Shown in pieces: positions 45,646 to 56,782 of a DNA stretch of 64,000 bases; position 1 is the stretch's first letter; every line of letters begins with the position of its first letter. The stretch is taken from NCBI GenBank assembly GCA_031841125.1, contig CM063107.1, positions 23,826,499-23,890,498 on the forward strand, in the 5' to 3' direction. This stretch comes from Acanthococcus lagerstroemiae. Taxonomy: Eukaryota > Arthropoda > Insecta > Hemiptera > Eriococcidae. Under the pieces are notes generated by a model. The model had not been told where the DNA came from. It did not search any database and saw nothing but the letters and a program-made list of their open reading frames with translations. A program made the position numbers and the translations under genes.

Positions 45646-47811
45646 ATTTTTCAAAAATGTTGTCCTCCCTTGTCCCCTAAATCATAATTTCGAAATTTTC
45701 GTTAAATTAATATTAAAAACAAATTCAGTGACCTTAAAATCTGTTAGGTAGATATGTAAATTTAATTAATTTATTGTTCTTATGAAAGTTCACAAAGTTC
45801 TATTATCAAAATGCTTTCTGTAGCCAAAATGATAAATAATAAATAAACTTTTACGTTTGTTATATGAGTGGTGGGGTAGTGGAGGCGAAAATATTCCCAG
45901 GGATGAATACGTAAGACTATTTTTGTAGCCTATGGTGGTTCTTATTTTCAACTTTTGATTTCTTAATGGGCCACCCCTAGGTCGGTTCCTAACATAAGAA
46001 AAACAAATCTGCACAGTTTGAGCTAAATCGGAAATGGTTATCTCGTACAACAAGAGAGGAGAAGTTCTTATAGGAATTAACATCGATTTTTGGAATTTGA
46101 GCTTCAGTCGCTAGGAGAGCCTCTCTATATGAACCTAAAAACTATTGTATTTTTCAAATAAGCGTTCTAAGGGTCGCTAAAATGCTTCGAAAATTATTTC
46201 TCCTCCCCTCAGTTGATCAGGCTCCACAGGGGCTAATTTCTAGTCACTTAAGTTTCCCTCAATCTCCAAGTTCTTTACATCAATATTATAAGGGTTTTCT
46301 GGGTCGTTGAATCTATTTCCGTCCTTCTCCGCTCTCAATGCTTGAGGCTCCGCAAATGGCTAATCTTCAATCTCTCCAGTTTCCTCAGATGCAAAGAATT
46401 TGGAAGTCGGTGACATTGAAGCAATTGGAGATGAATTCAGCGACTCTGAAAATCCCATTTAAAGAAGAAAATCAATTTTGGGTTGTATGAAAAGGCTCCT
46501 CCAGTTATTAAAAATTAAATTTATTCCAAATCAGTGTTGATTCCCGCAAGAACTTCTCCACCCTCGCGGCACGAGTTAACCTTTTTCAATTTTGCTTAAA
46601 CTTTGCAGATTTTTTTTTAAATAGGTAATATTAGAAACCGATATGGGAGCTGGTCCGACTAAAACGTGAACTTTTTTTCAGTAATAGTAATAATAAGGAC
46701 CACTCTAAGGTAAATAGATTGAGAGGTGAATATCATTCCGTATGTCCGTAAAATTCAGTGGTACTGAAAAAAGTTATGACTTGTGTTAACGGATGGCAAT
46801 TCACGGAGTTATTTTGAACCTTTACAGCATTTGTCAAGTAGTACGAAAAAATGTCAAGAGATTTTTTTTGTGGATAATTTAAAGAGCGTTAATTTTTGTA
46901 TTTACTATTTCACGTTTTAGACTATACTAGGCTAGTTATAGGCTAACTGATTATTACTCCCTCTTTCTCCACAACTGTGGGGCTAGAAGGGTCTAATGGA
47001 TGGGCTTCTGTATTAAAATTGATCCTTAAGTCTTTCACCGTCATAACATTCCAAATTTCGTGATTTTATGACAAAACATACGATTCCTAGAAATATTAGG
47101 ATCATTGACCCGTTCTATTATCATTTTCTTAGCTGAAACCAAGGGCAAAATTATGCTACTGCTCCCGTATCTTACCACCCCCCGTACTAAGGCACCACTG
47201 CTATCAGTATTGAAATTAAGATTCTCAACAATTTTTCCATCTACACTGTATAATTATACCAAACTACTACTAATTAGGCCCGTAACCAGACTGAATCTTC
47301 AAGGGGGGCTAACTGCAAACCTGAGAGGGCAAGATTTTTTCATGCATTTTAAATACTTCTAACTGTGATTTTCTCCCCCCCCCTCCCTAAAAATATCTCA
47401 TTTCGAATATCAGCAGTATTGCTAATTAAAAATGAGAAAACTGCAGAAATTTTTCAACGTATAACTTTAAAATTTTGCATGAGGTTTTTTTTTTTTTTTG
47501 AGATCTTTATTTAAATTTACACAGTTTGGCACGAAAAATGCTCAAAGATGGAAATATCATTTCAATTTTCAGTATGTATTTTGATGTTCTGAATACGAAT
47601 CCGCCATTGAAAAATCTCCTAGACATCGAGAAACTTTTAAAAAGTTTTAAAAAATGTCGAAAACAGCAGTTCGTCATATTTTTAGCTTATCTTATTTCAT
47701 GTTTATGGCTTTTAAATGAGTTTGATGATTATGAGGAATTTTTAAAAATATCAGGAAAACGCATCCGTGTTTAGCTAATCTCTTATTTTAAAATACCTAC
47801 TGTCAACTGGG
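45646..47811. other. Unassigned DNA with degenerate AATTCAGTGACCTT words
   Basis: No gene. The AATTCAGTGACCTT / GAATTCAGCGACTCTG words near 45725 and 46430 resemble those at 2250 and 60090. 47105-47774 contains two short forward frames with no motif. Poly-T at 47488-47500. Confidence 0.3.
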
Positions 47812-48209
47812 CAGGGTGTCTACCGGTCAAGGAAGTCAAGGAAAAGTCAAGTATTTTGGAGAGTGGTCAAAGAAAGTCAAGGAAGTAAAGGAAAAGTCAG
47901 GTATTTTGGTTAGTGGTCATGAAAAGTCATAAATTTTTCATTTAAATTTCCTCAAAATTATTTTCACGAATTTTTTTTAAATTACAAATAAATTTAAAGT
48001 AACGTACCTAAATATTTTCAGATAATTACATAATATCCTTTTTCATAGTATTTTTTAGTGTTTCCATTTATTGTGAGCCCTCCCCCTCACCACCTTGGTA
48101 AGGTTCTACGAATAAGATTATATTTGTGTGTGAAACGGTTATGAAAAAAGTGAGAAAAGGTCAAGGAAAAGTCAAGGAATTGGAAAATTTGGACCCGGTA
48201 GACACCCTG
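47812..48209. mobile_element. hAT-like MITE with CAGGGTGTCTACC ends
   Basis: Begins CAGGGTGTCTACCGGTCAAG and ends GACCCGGTAGACACCCTG, inverted repeats. Near both ends are GTCAAGGAAAAGTCAAG words, repeated. 398 bp, no coding. CTGGG is present on both sides but an 8-bp duplication is not clean. Confidence 0.82.
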
Positions 48210-50640
48210 CTGGGGTAACTTTACACACTTCTTCATGTTTTTGAAGCTTAAACCCGCTCCAGTGGGTTGAAAATGAAAAGAACGGTAGTCATGTTTGGTA
48301 TTACTGGAAAGAGGAAGATTCGAGGAATATTTTGATTTAAGAATGAGTGTCCTTGCATGTGACTGAGAACATTTACGAGTCTCTGAAAAAAGTGTGTAAA
48401 ATTATACCACGATGGAGAATCTTTACACATTCGTAAGAAATATACGTAAAATATGAAAAGAAGTTATGTTCGACTGAAACAAAAAGTTGAAATTGGTTAT
48501 CTAATGAAAAATAGTCGGAAACAGATTGTCCGTGGGTTTTCACAGAACGGCACCGCTTCAGCCAGCAGCAAGTACTTGAAATGATGCAGTGCAAATATGT
48601 TAGCAGACTGCTGTTGGACTTTGAAAAGAGAAACTAATTCAGATTTGTACAAAAAAAAAAAAAAAAAACAGTACCCATTAGAGCATTTTCTAACAAACCG
48701 CGTTTTTATTATTATTACTGAACCTTTACAGAAGTACGAAAAATATTTTGGCCTATCTTTTAACTGCTACTGTATAGATGAAAGTATGCCATTCTTACCT
48801 TTTTCCATGTTTTTCAAAATTTCAATGTAAAATGGAGAAAAATTCCGAAGTGCTATCCAAAAATGGTTTACGACATTGAATTCAGCATAAAAAGCAGTTT
48901 AAGAATCGTATGTTTAATATGGGTAAAGTTGATTGGCTACCAAAAACGAGCATTTTTTAAATGCTGTTAGGTAAGGATTATTGTGTTACAGCAATTGCTT
49001 TACATCTGAATTTCTCAAATCTTCTGGAAATCATTTGTTTCTGAACTCATTGGCTGGAAAATTGCTTGTGCAAGTATCAGAGAGTACGACAGCATTACAA
49101 AAAAAACACAATTTTGATGAGGTTTTAGTTGCTTTCCAGTAGATTAAAAAATATGCGATTTCGGCCCTTTTTTCATGTTTTTCGAAACTTTAACATAAAA
49201 TTGAAAAAAATCTTGATATGCTAGGAAAAAATGGGTTGCGGCATTGAATTCAGCATTGAAAATACTTCCAGATTCGTATATTTTTATCTGTGAGCAAAAA
49301 AAATGCGAAATTTTGCATAACAGTGTTATCAAAATTTTTGATAAATGGCCTTGGAGTTACAAGCTTCATTTCTCCTGTAAACGAATTTTGCCAAGGGGCA
49401 AAGAGCGCAGCCAGGGGGCGTCGCCTCGTGCCCTCCCCCTGTTTACGGATCTGCTACTAATACTGGTTACTGGTTACCCAAAATGGTTACTGTTAGTTCA
49501 GAGATGCCAACTCAAGGGTTATCTTCGTTAATGAACTCTCATCTCACCGATTTGTTGGTCGATAAAGAGATTTTGTTTAGAAACAGTTATGTGTTACCGC
49601 GATATAGGAAGATTTAATAAGATACGGATGCATTTTCGATTATGAATAACTAGACATCGGTCTGAGATAGTACTTCTGAAGGAAAAAGAAAGGAAAAAAA
49701 CAATCGATAGTGGGCAATTTGTTGCCTGGAAGAAATAAATACACTTTGCTGTAGAAGTGACGGGTGCAATCAGTGTTCAATCTACGGCCACTACGCTGCC
49801 TGCGGATATGTCTTAGAATCGCTGACCATTCTGGCATAATGCTTTCATTACATAACAGAGACTTTCTTACCTGACGAATAGGGCATATTTTCGCATAAAA
49901 CATGTCTGGACGAGCAGCGGTTAGAATTAATTTGGCTTGTGCTCGTTGGGCGGACATTTGTTCGGTTTTCATTTCGCCTCATCGGCGGTGATTTAGCTAA
50001 AAATCCGAAAAATTTGGGGCCCATCTGCGGCAGGTTTCGGCCTCAACAGTCCCAGGGCTCTAGAAACTGCCAGGCCAAGTATGGTCGTTTTGCCACACCA
50101 CGTAACCTGCGGTCGAATTGTGATTCCCAAACCGGCCTGGGGAACTCGTGAAATTCAGGAAGTTGAACAAGTGTTCGGCCGCGAGAGGAAGTATTTAGTC
50201 GAATGATTAACACCATTTTAATTGATTTTACAGCACCAGCAGTGATGAAAGGGTGTCCAGCTAGAGGGCATTTAATGCGAATTTGCATGACGGCTTGTAT
50301 AGCTGGGCAAATCACGCAGATTATGGAACTCCACAAAAGTGTGATTTTTGCGTGCTAAATAGATGTTGCCGAAGCAATTGGGAGAATTCAAAATGAGAAA
50401 AAAAGTTTCAAAAGTAGTCTAGGCAAATAAGGAAATTCAGAGAAAAAAAAACTAACAAGCGGTAGTTTGCTGAAAATTGTTGAGGGTGATGTCCTGAATG
50501 ACATATTAAAAGTCCACATAACTTACTCCGTCTGCTAATCTCTTTATAAAGGTTTGATCCCCTACCCATCGCCACCAAACAGTGTTTTTTTTTTGAATTT
50601 CGAGTACTTACAGCCCCAGGCCCGGATAGGGTTGCAAGTG
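48210..50640. repeat. Unassigned DNA with a diverged 130-bp duplication
   Basis: 48805-48935 and 49170-49300 share CATGTTTTTC, AAAAATGGGTTGCGGCATTG/AAAAATGGTTTACGACATTG and AATTCAGCAT in the same order, so they are old duplicates. A poly-A (48650-48668) follows TTTGTAC. Nothing else recognised; frames at 49640-50336 have no motif. Confidence 0.4.
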
Positions 50641-50649
50641 AAAGTATGA

Positions 50650-51799
50650 AGTGAAAAACTTGGTAGGTGTTTTAATAGAACCACTAAGTAGCACCCACGG
50701 ACTGGACACCTCAGTAGGCACATCTCTGGGCATAGAACTTCGCGATCCTTCTTCAGCCGTTTCTATTGACTGTCATGACTTACCATCTAATGACCACATA
50801 TCCCGTTATTTCGTTCCTTCATGTTGTCCCTGGTCTCCCCCTACTTCTTTTAGCCTTATACGGGATCCATGTTGTGGTTCTCTGACTCCACTGGTCGTCC
50901 CTCATTCTCGTCTCATAACCCGACTTGATTTGATTTTTCTTCACCCTGTATCCACTGTCTTCTATTTTTGCCATCCCCCTGATAACTGAGTTTTTTGTTC
51001 TATCCCTCCTTTTAATATTCGTAATTTTTCTCAGCATGTCTCTTTGCATTACTTTCGTTTTTGTTGCGGCCCATGTTTGCGCTCCGTACGTAAACACAGG
51101 TTGGGTACACTTCATCCGTATTTTCATTTTAGTTATGCCCTAGTGTATCTTTTTTATTAATCAGAGGTCATTCCAAGCTTGGGCTTTTCAGCGCTCCCTC
51201 TCTTTCTCCAGTTTGACCTCGAAAGAAATTTTTTGCTCAAAGTATATGTACTCGTTGACTTTTCCTGTTCCCACCCCGTTTATTTGTAGCCTGCTGGTTT
51301 TCTGATTTGTCAGATATTTAGTTTTGGCAGTGTTAACTTCTAGACCAGAGATCCCATTGTTTTTTTTTATCAGGATTTAAGCCATAGCTCATAAGTCTTC
51401 TATATTTTCGCAGAACAAAACTTCGTCGTTCGCAAACCTGAGGTTGCTTGATCCCACGTTTATTCCATAATTTCCCCATTCTACTTTCTAAAGATCTTTT
51501 CTAGGAGACAGTTAAACAGGTTTGGGAAAGCGGACCGCCCTGCTTCACCTCTGTCCAAATTTTTAATTCGGGTCCCGCTTTGTCTAGTCGCAGGTTTTCG
51601 CATTTTGATACTACTTTTTTAGAATGTTTCTCAATTCGGGTGGATACCTCATTCTTTGAATGCTTCCCACTGATATTCGTGATTGATCGAGTCGAAGGCT
51701 TCGCGGTAGTCGATAAAAAGTATGAGTAGTTCGATTTGGTACTCTCTGCACTTTTCAGTGATTTGGTTTAATTCATGAATATGATCTACAGTTACGAAA
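50650..51799 (-). pseudogene. RTE/CR1-like LINE, RT palm to C-terminus (left part of split element)
   Basis: Read right to left from 51799: VTVDHIHELNQITEKC, LLILFIDYREAFDSI (the A motif), FNCLLEKIF, then NLRFANDEVLFCEN (FADD changed to FAND, 51425-51436). TKYLTNQKTSRLQINGVG, the thumb CTQPVFTYGAQTWAATK and the C-terminal KAKRSRGRPGTT follow. The N-terminal RT motifs of the same element continue beyond the nested insertion at 56783-56940, on the same strand. Several frameshifts. Confidence 0.85.
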
Positions 51800-52215
51800 G
51801 TCCACATTAGTTAGCCCATATAGAAGTACAAAAAAGAAAAAAATCATAGAAATCTGAAACTCGGTAGATTGATCTAATTAAGTGTTCTGAATAACATACT
51901 AAAAGTTCCTACGAATCCGGTGCTGGCGTCGTCCACTAGGGGGCAAAAATGAGGGCGTAAAACAGTTTTCTGCTTATATCACACTGAAATTTGAGTTTAG
52001 AAAAACATGTTCTAACAAATGTGATAGAGAATAAAAAAATACATAAAAAATGTTCTAACACATTTTCCCGTAGAGTGCTAATTTGTTGAATAAATTAATG
52101 TCACAGGTTGTGAAGTTTCTTCCATGTGTAAATTTAATGCAACTTATTGTAATTTATGCAATGTAAACTCGCACACGCATGACTACATTATAATTTCTAT
52201 TTACTTTTTCAAACA
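51800..52215 (+). repeat. Left terminal inverted repeat of the outer element
   Basis: Pairs with 56375-56782 over its whole length with small indels. It contains CTTATATCACACTGAAATTT where the partner, inverted, has CTTATATCTCGCTAAAATTT. A related single end is at 27480-27720. Confidence 0.8.
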
Positions 52216-52258
52216 ATTTATACGTCTGAGTGAGCTCTGAAGTGACTTGATGCAATGA

Positions 52259-52799
52259 TTTGAGACTCATGTGCTAGAGGTCGAAGCTCGAGGCCCCACA
52301 TCTAAACTGTGGATTCAATATTTCCGAACGATATGGGTAACTGGTCATGGCATCTTGAATGCCTGCAGCAGATGCTTAAATTTTACCATGCGGCTGGACA
52401 AGGCTGCTCACCTTTATCTACAAAATGCCTATCATCTACGAGACAAAATGAGTGATTTTGAGTACACTAAATTTTCGAAGTATTTCACCATAAGAAAGAG
52501 TCGGAATTACTTCGCCGGTATTTGGAGTGATATGACCATCGAACAGACCCTGATGAGACTAATAAAAAGCAGCGGAGGATTGACACGTGGTCGTGGTATA
52601 CAGCCAAGTGTGATTCAAAACTGGACTTTGAGTATATGCCCGTTGTTATGGCCATTATGTGAAGAAGTTGAGTTCACAAGGTGCAAGAAACATTTAAGCG
52701 AACAACATGTCGACCTACTTCCTTCTCGGATTTTGCGTGATACTTCAGATGTTGAAACATTAACGCTATGGCTTTTGACCCATAACCCATTCTCAGAGT
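52259..52799 (+). pseudogene. Uncharacterised repetitive metazoan protein family, C-terminal part, exon side 1
   Basis: Forward frame from GGPTSKLW-like RGPTSKLWIQYFR, through AAHLYLQNAYHLRDKM, FTIRKSRNYFAGIWSDMTIE, QTLMRLIKSSGGLTRGRGI, to LWLLTHNPFSE. I recognise the IWSDMTIEQTLMR, GGLTRGRG and HNPF motifs from a widespread uncharacterised invertebrate protein family; its biochemical role is not known to me. Between residues about 25 and 45 the frame is shifted: 52345-52403 reads HLECLQQMLKFYHAAG in the next frame, so the copy has two indels. There is no ATG; the open stretch begins after a stop at 52256. Coding is cut at HNPFSE by the Mutator-like element and resumes at 55940. Confidence 0.8.
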
Positions 52800-52959
52800 G
52801 GCCGTAACAACATTGAGTCCCATGTGCGGAGGTGCCTGTTATCAGTATCCAAATTGAGTCCCAGGTTAGCGGCGGTACCCGTCCGAATTGAGTCCCGAAG
52901 TAGCGGAGGTACACATCCGAGTTGAGTCCCGGGTTCGCGACTGATTCTCATTCATTGCA

Positions 52960-53341
52960 AGATAACTCGCCCAAGTCGTGTCGAGTCACTAAGGTTAATC
53001 GCTTCTTTTTTCATCGCCGGAGAACGTTTTTGGAAATTTCAAATATCGCTTGGGGAAAACTGGCAGTCAGAATAGACGTAATTGTCGAGCACGTAGTCGC
53101 TAAATTTTTGCACCCTCTCGTCGTCAGGAAGCAGTGGCATTAGGTCTTCCACAAAAGATTCTTCAACATCGGCGGCATGTAGAAATGGTAGACCAAAGAA
53201 GTTTCAAGAACTGCCCTTTTTCGCTGTCAACGTCTTTATTCATCCGTCAAGGACAGGTTCTGGATTCGACGCCACCAGCTTTTCCCCCAGATGGAAGCGA
53301 CACCCTCTCTTGGAAATAGCACGCCATACGTTGCATGCTAC
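52960..53341 (-). pseudogene. MULE transposase C-terminal fragment, downstream part
   Basis: Reading right to left: RAISKRGCRFHLGEK, then in a shifted frame SWWRRIQNLSLTDE, then shifted again NFFGLPFLHAADVEESFVED, LMPLLPDDERVQKFSDYVLD and NYVYSDCQFSPSDI. These match the MULE transposase C-terminal region (GC.FHL, WWRKIQ, FGLPFL, F.DYL...Y.....FPP). Two frameshifts and a stop. The upstream part lies beyond the hAT-like insertion at 55700-55860. Confidence 0.85.
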
Positions 53342-53349
53342 ACTGTGGA

Positions 53350-55691
53350 CATGGGCGCCCGCAGAATTTTTTGATTAGGTAGCAAGAGAAAATGCTGACG
53401 ACCATAATTTAACCCTGAGTTTTGTATTTGAATTGAGATTAGTGAATAGTTAGTGCTAATTACTCAATTTTTTGAGACGAATTCCAGTCCTCTGTCCAAT
53501 TTGAGCCAGACTCATTTATTAACCTATTTCGACCACATTTTCGAATTTATCTCAGGAACGAAGCGTCACCGCAAACTTTGAACACTGAATTCGAATTCAG
53601 CGTGAAAAATTGAGTAAAAAACTGTCTTTAATTCAAAATTTTTTGATTTTGAAAATTTTGAAAATTTCTCCATACTATACATGACATTTTTTTGGGGGCA
53701 AAAAAATTATCGCAGAGCTTCGGCGTCGGCGCTGGTACTAATTTCTCAATTTTTCGAGGCGAATTTGAATCTGTTGTCAAATTTAGGCTAGACTCATTTT
53801 TTGACCATTTCGATAAAATTTTCGAATTTATCTCGGGAACGAAGCGTAGCCGCCAAATTTGAACCCCGAATTCGAACTCAGCGTAAAGAATTAAGTTGGA
53901 AACAATTTTAGTTCAAAATTTTTTGATTTTGAAAATTTTGAAAATTTCTCCATACTATACATGACATTTTTTTGGGGGCAAAAAAATTATCGCAGAGCTT
54001 CGGCGTCGGCGCTGGTACTAATTTCTCAATTTTTCGAGGCGAATTTGAATCTGTTGTCAAATTTAGGCTAGACTCATTTTTTGACCATTTCGATAAAATT
54101 TTCGAATTTATCTCGGGAACGAAGCGTAGCCGCCAAATTTGAACCCCGAATTCGAACTCAGCGTAAAGAATTAAGTTGGAAACAATTTTAGTTCAAAATT
54201 TTTGATTTTTAAAATTTCTCCATGCACATCATATGTCATTTGTAGGCGAAAAAATGTACGGAGAGCTTCGGCGTCGACGCTGGTAATAATTACTCAATTT
54301 TTCGAGACGAATTCGAATCCGTGTTAAAATTTGAGCTAGAGTCATTTTTTGACCCATTTCGACCACATTTTTGAATTTATTTCGGGAACGGAGCGTCACC
54401 GCCAAATTTGAACACCGAATTCGACGAACTCAGCGTGAAAAATTGAGTAAAAAACTGTCTTTAATTCAAAATTTTTTGATTTTTCACATTTTGAAAATTT
54501 CTCCATACTATATACATTACGTCTTTTTTTGGTCGAAAAAAAATTTCGGAGAGCTTCGGCGTCGGCGCTGGTGCTAATTACTCAGTTTTTCGAGGCGAAT
54601 TTGAATTGCTGTCAAATTTGAGCTAGACTCATTTTTTGACCCATTTCGATAAAATTTTCGAATTTATCTCGGGAACGTAGCGTAGCCGCCAAATTTGAAC
54701 CCCGAATTCTAACTCAGCGTAAAATATTGAGTTGAAAAAAGTTTTTTTAGTCAAAAATTTTTGATTTTTCAAATTTTTCCATACACATCATGGCATTTTT
54801 AGGGTGAAAAAATTTACGGAGAGCTTCGGCGTCGACGCTGGTAATAATTACTCGATCTTTCAAGACGAATTCGAATCCTTGTTAAAATTTGAGCTAGAGT
54901 CATTTTTTGACCCATTTCGACCACATTTTTCAATTTATTTCGGGAACGGAGCGTCACCGCCAAATTTGAACACCGAATTCGAACTCAGCGTAAAGAATTG
55001 AGTAAAAAATTGTCTTTAATTAAAAATTTTTTGATTTTTCAAATTTTGAAAATTTTTTCATACTATATACATCACGTCTTTTTTAGGACGAAAAAATTAT
55101 CACAGAGCTTCAGCGTCGGCGCTGGTGCTAATTATTCAATTTTTCGAAGCGAATTAGAACTGTTGTCAAATTTGAGCTAGACTCATTTTTTGACCCATTT
55201 CAACAACATTTTCGAATTTATCTCGGGAACGAAACGTCGCCGCCAAATTTGAATCCCGAATTCGAACTCAGCATAAAAAATTGAAGAAAAAATAGTCTTC
55301 AGTTCAAAATTTTTGATTTTTCAACTTTTGAAAATTTCACCATACTACACATCATATCTTTTTTGTGGCAAAAAAATTTTCGGAGAGCTTCGGCGTCAGC
55401 GCTGGTGCTAATTACTTAATTTTTCGAGACGAATTCGAATCTGTGTTCATGGCCGCCGGCAGAATTTTTTGATGGAATGCTGAGACGACCATAATTTAAC
55501 CCTGATTTTTTTATTTGAATTGAGAGGCGCAGTCCCTTGTTGACGAATGTTAATAAATGTATTATTGAACGATTTAATTACATGAATCACAAATATCCCT
55601 ATAAGTACATATGCACAAAAAAAAAAAAATGAAAATGAAAAGCTTATGAGGTAGCGGTCGCTACCTCCGCTACCCTCTGCGGGTGCCCATG
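53350..55691. mobile_element. hAT-like non-autonomous element carrying a satellite array
   Basis: Ends CATGGGCGCCCGCAG (53350) and CTGCGGGTGCCCATG (to 55691) are inverted repeats. They are flanked by a perfect 8-bp duplication ACTGTGGA (53342-53349 and 55692-55699), which fits hAT. Internally the left-end sequence (53350-53440) recurs at 55448-55530 (CATGGCCGCCGGCAGAATTT, CGACCATAATTTAACCCTGA). So 55448-55691 alone looks like a compact 244-bp MITE to which an array was added. No transposase. Confidence 0.9.
53436..55447. repeat. About 280-bp tandem array (seven to eight units) inside the hAT-like element
   Basis: The landmark CGSAGAGCTTCGGCGTC (or close variant) occurs at 53711, 53991, 54259, 54547, 54817, 55101 and 55381, spacings 280, 268, 288, 270, 284 and 280. 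Two unit types can be told apart: GCGTAGCCGCCAAATTTGAA versus GCGTCACCGCCAAATTTGAA. Their order is B-A-A-B-A-B, then a GCGTCGCCGCC variant. The two adjacent A units (about 53633-54195) look identical over about 280 bp, a recent duplication. All units share CTCATTTTTTGACC and TTCGAATTTATCTCGGGAAC. Open frames in the array are not conserved. Confidence 0.92.
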
Positions 55692-55699
55692 ACTGTGGA

Positions 55700-55870
55700 T
55701 GGCTTGCTCGAAATCAGCGAAAAATTCTGAGGGTTCAAAGATTAAAGCAGGGTCAATGATCTTATTCACAAAATTTTCGAGAACTGTTTCGTATGCGCCA
55801 ATTGTTTTGCTCAGAAGAAGAGAAAATATGAGAGACTCACGTATGGTATTTGTTCGGACATTTTCTTATT
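55700..55870 (-). pseudogene. MULE transposase fragment, upstream part
   Basis: Minus-strand frame reads LIFSLLLSKTIGAYETVLEN, FVNKIIDPALIF and FFADFEQAIHS, and would continue into VACNVWRAISKRGCRFHLGE across the hAT-like insertion once one ACTGTGGA copy is removed. The ADFE.A motif is typical of MULE transposases. N-terminal parts, including the first catalytic Asp, are absent. Confidence 0.85.
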
Positions 55871-55939
55871 CTTATCTCCGCTGCTTCGGGACTCAATTCG
55901 GCTAAAAATGACATTCTGGAACTCAATTCGGAACCGCAC

Positions 55940-56350
55940 CTCAGAGTTATTGAACATAGCATCCCTATCCACAGTTGTTATAGGGGATGCCCCAATCAAT
56001 TGCCTCGAAATCGCATTGGTGAAAAACCTTGGCGTCCAGTCCATGGTTGGCAAAAAATTTTCTGACATAAAATAGAAAAGAGGTATGTATACCACACGAA
56101 GAAAAGAGAAAACTTGCAATTATTTGGTATTGTTGATTTTTTTTCTTTTGAACAAAAATTAGGAAACAGATTGAAGCCATTACGGTCTATCAACAGCAGT
56201 ATTCGTATTGGAGGAACTGTTATACCTGTCGACCCTCTTTTACTTCTCCAAAGAATCTCGTTCTTGAAGAAAACCGATGAAGAACTCAATATCTTCCCTC
56301 CGCACGAACTTGCTCATTTTCCAACATCTCTTTTCACGGAAGGTGGGAGG
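55940..56350 (+). pseudogene. Same protein family, continuation after the nested insertion
   Basis: Begins inside the second target-site copy. Removing 52800-55939 plus one CTCAGAGT lets the frame run from HNPFSE directly into LLNIASLSTVVIGDAP, INCLEIALVKNLGVQS and GKKFSDIK, then a stop. The family's terminal block follows in another frame: RIGGTVIPVDPLLLLQRI, KKTDEELNIFPPHELAHFP and TSLFTEGG (56180-56350). It ends just before the right terminal repeat. At least one frameshift and one stop, so it is a decayed copy. Confidence 0.8.
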
Positions 56351-56374
56351 GGGTGATTCTCTTCATTCCATCAC

Positions 56375-56782
56375 TGGTGCGAGTATTTAGAATAAATCTT
56401 CTCGTACGTGTACAAGTCTACGTCGCATCCATTACAATAAGTTGTAATAAATGTAAACATGGAGGAAATATCTCAACGTTTGACATTAATTTATTCGACA
56501 AATACGCACTCTACAGAAAAATAAGTGGGATCATTTTCTGTGTATGTTTTCATTCTGTATCAGATTTGTTTGAACATTTTGTTTTCTGAACTCAAATTTT
56601 AGCGAGATATAAGCAAAAAACTGTTTTACGTCTCCATTTTCGCCCCCCCCCCCCAAGGGACGACGCCGGCGCCGGATTCGTTGGGACTTTTAGTATGTTG
56701 TTCAGGACACTCAATTAGACCAATGTACCAAGTTTCAGCTTTCTATGATTTTTTTCCTAGTTAGAACCTAATTCATGTGGAC
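56375..56782 (-). repeat. Right terminal inverted repeat of the outer element
   Basis: Inverted partner of 51800-52215, ending ATGTGGAC. A poly-C run (56643-56653) expands the GC-rich part relative to the left copy. Confidence 0.8.

Larger units (their letters stand above)
52800..55939 (-). mobile_element. Mutator-like element (MULE) with 8-bp target duplication
   Basis: Flanked by CTCAGAGT (52792-52799 and 55940-55947). Ends are loosely inverted (GGCCGTAACAACATTGAGTC versus, inverted, GTGCGGTTCCGAATTGAGTT). The subterminal region has four direct ATTGAGTCCC units spaced 34-40 bp at the left (52812, 52852, 52886, 52920) and two inverted units at the right (about 55888-55928). It carries a MULE transposase fragment on the minus strand and is itself interrupted at 53342-55699. 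Without that insert it is only about 0.8 kb, so it is internally deleted. Confidence 0.82.
51800..56782. mobile_element. Large DNA element with about 410-bp terminal inverted repeats (outer layer of nest)
   Basis: The left end (51800-52215) is the reverse complement of the right end (about 56375-56782). Matches include GTCCACAT at the tips, AAAAAAATCATAGAAA, CTGAATAACATACTAAAAG/CTGAACAACATACTAAAAG, CGTAAAACAGTTTT and AATAAATTAATGTCA. Identity looks roughly 75-80%. Without the inner insertions it is about 1.85 kb. Between the repeats lies a plus-strand gene part of an uncharacterised protein family. It splits a LINE RT domain. No clear target duplication beyond AAA(G) was found, and about 35-40 RT codons are missing at the junction. 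Confidence 0.75.

Noticed and set aside
52615..52914. 99-codon minus-strand frame
   Set aside because: Shadow of the forward uncharacterised-family gene running into the MULE subterminal repeats.
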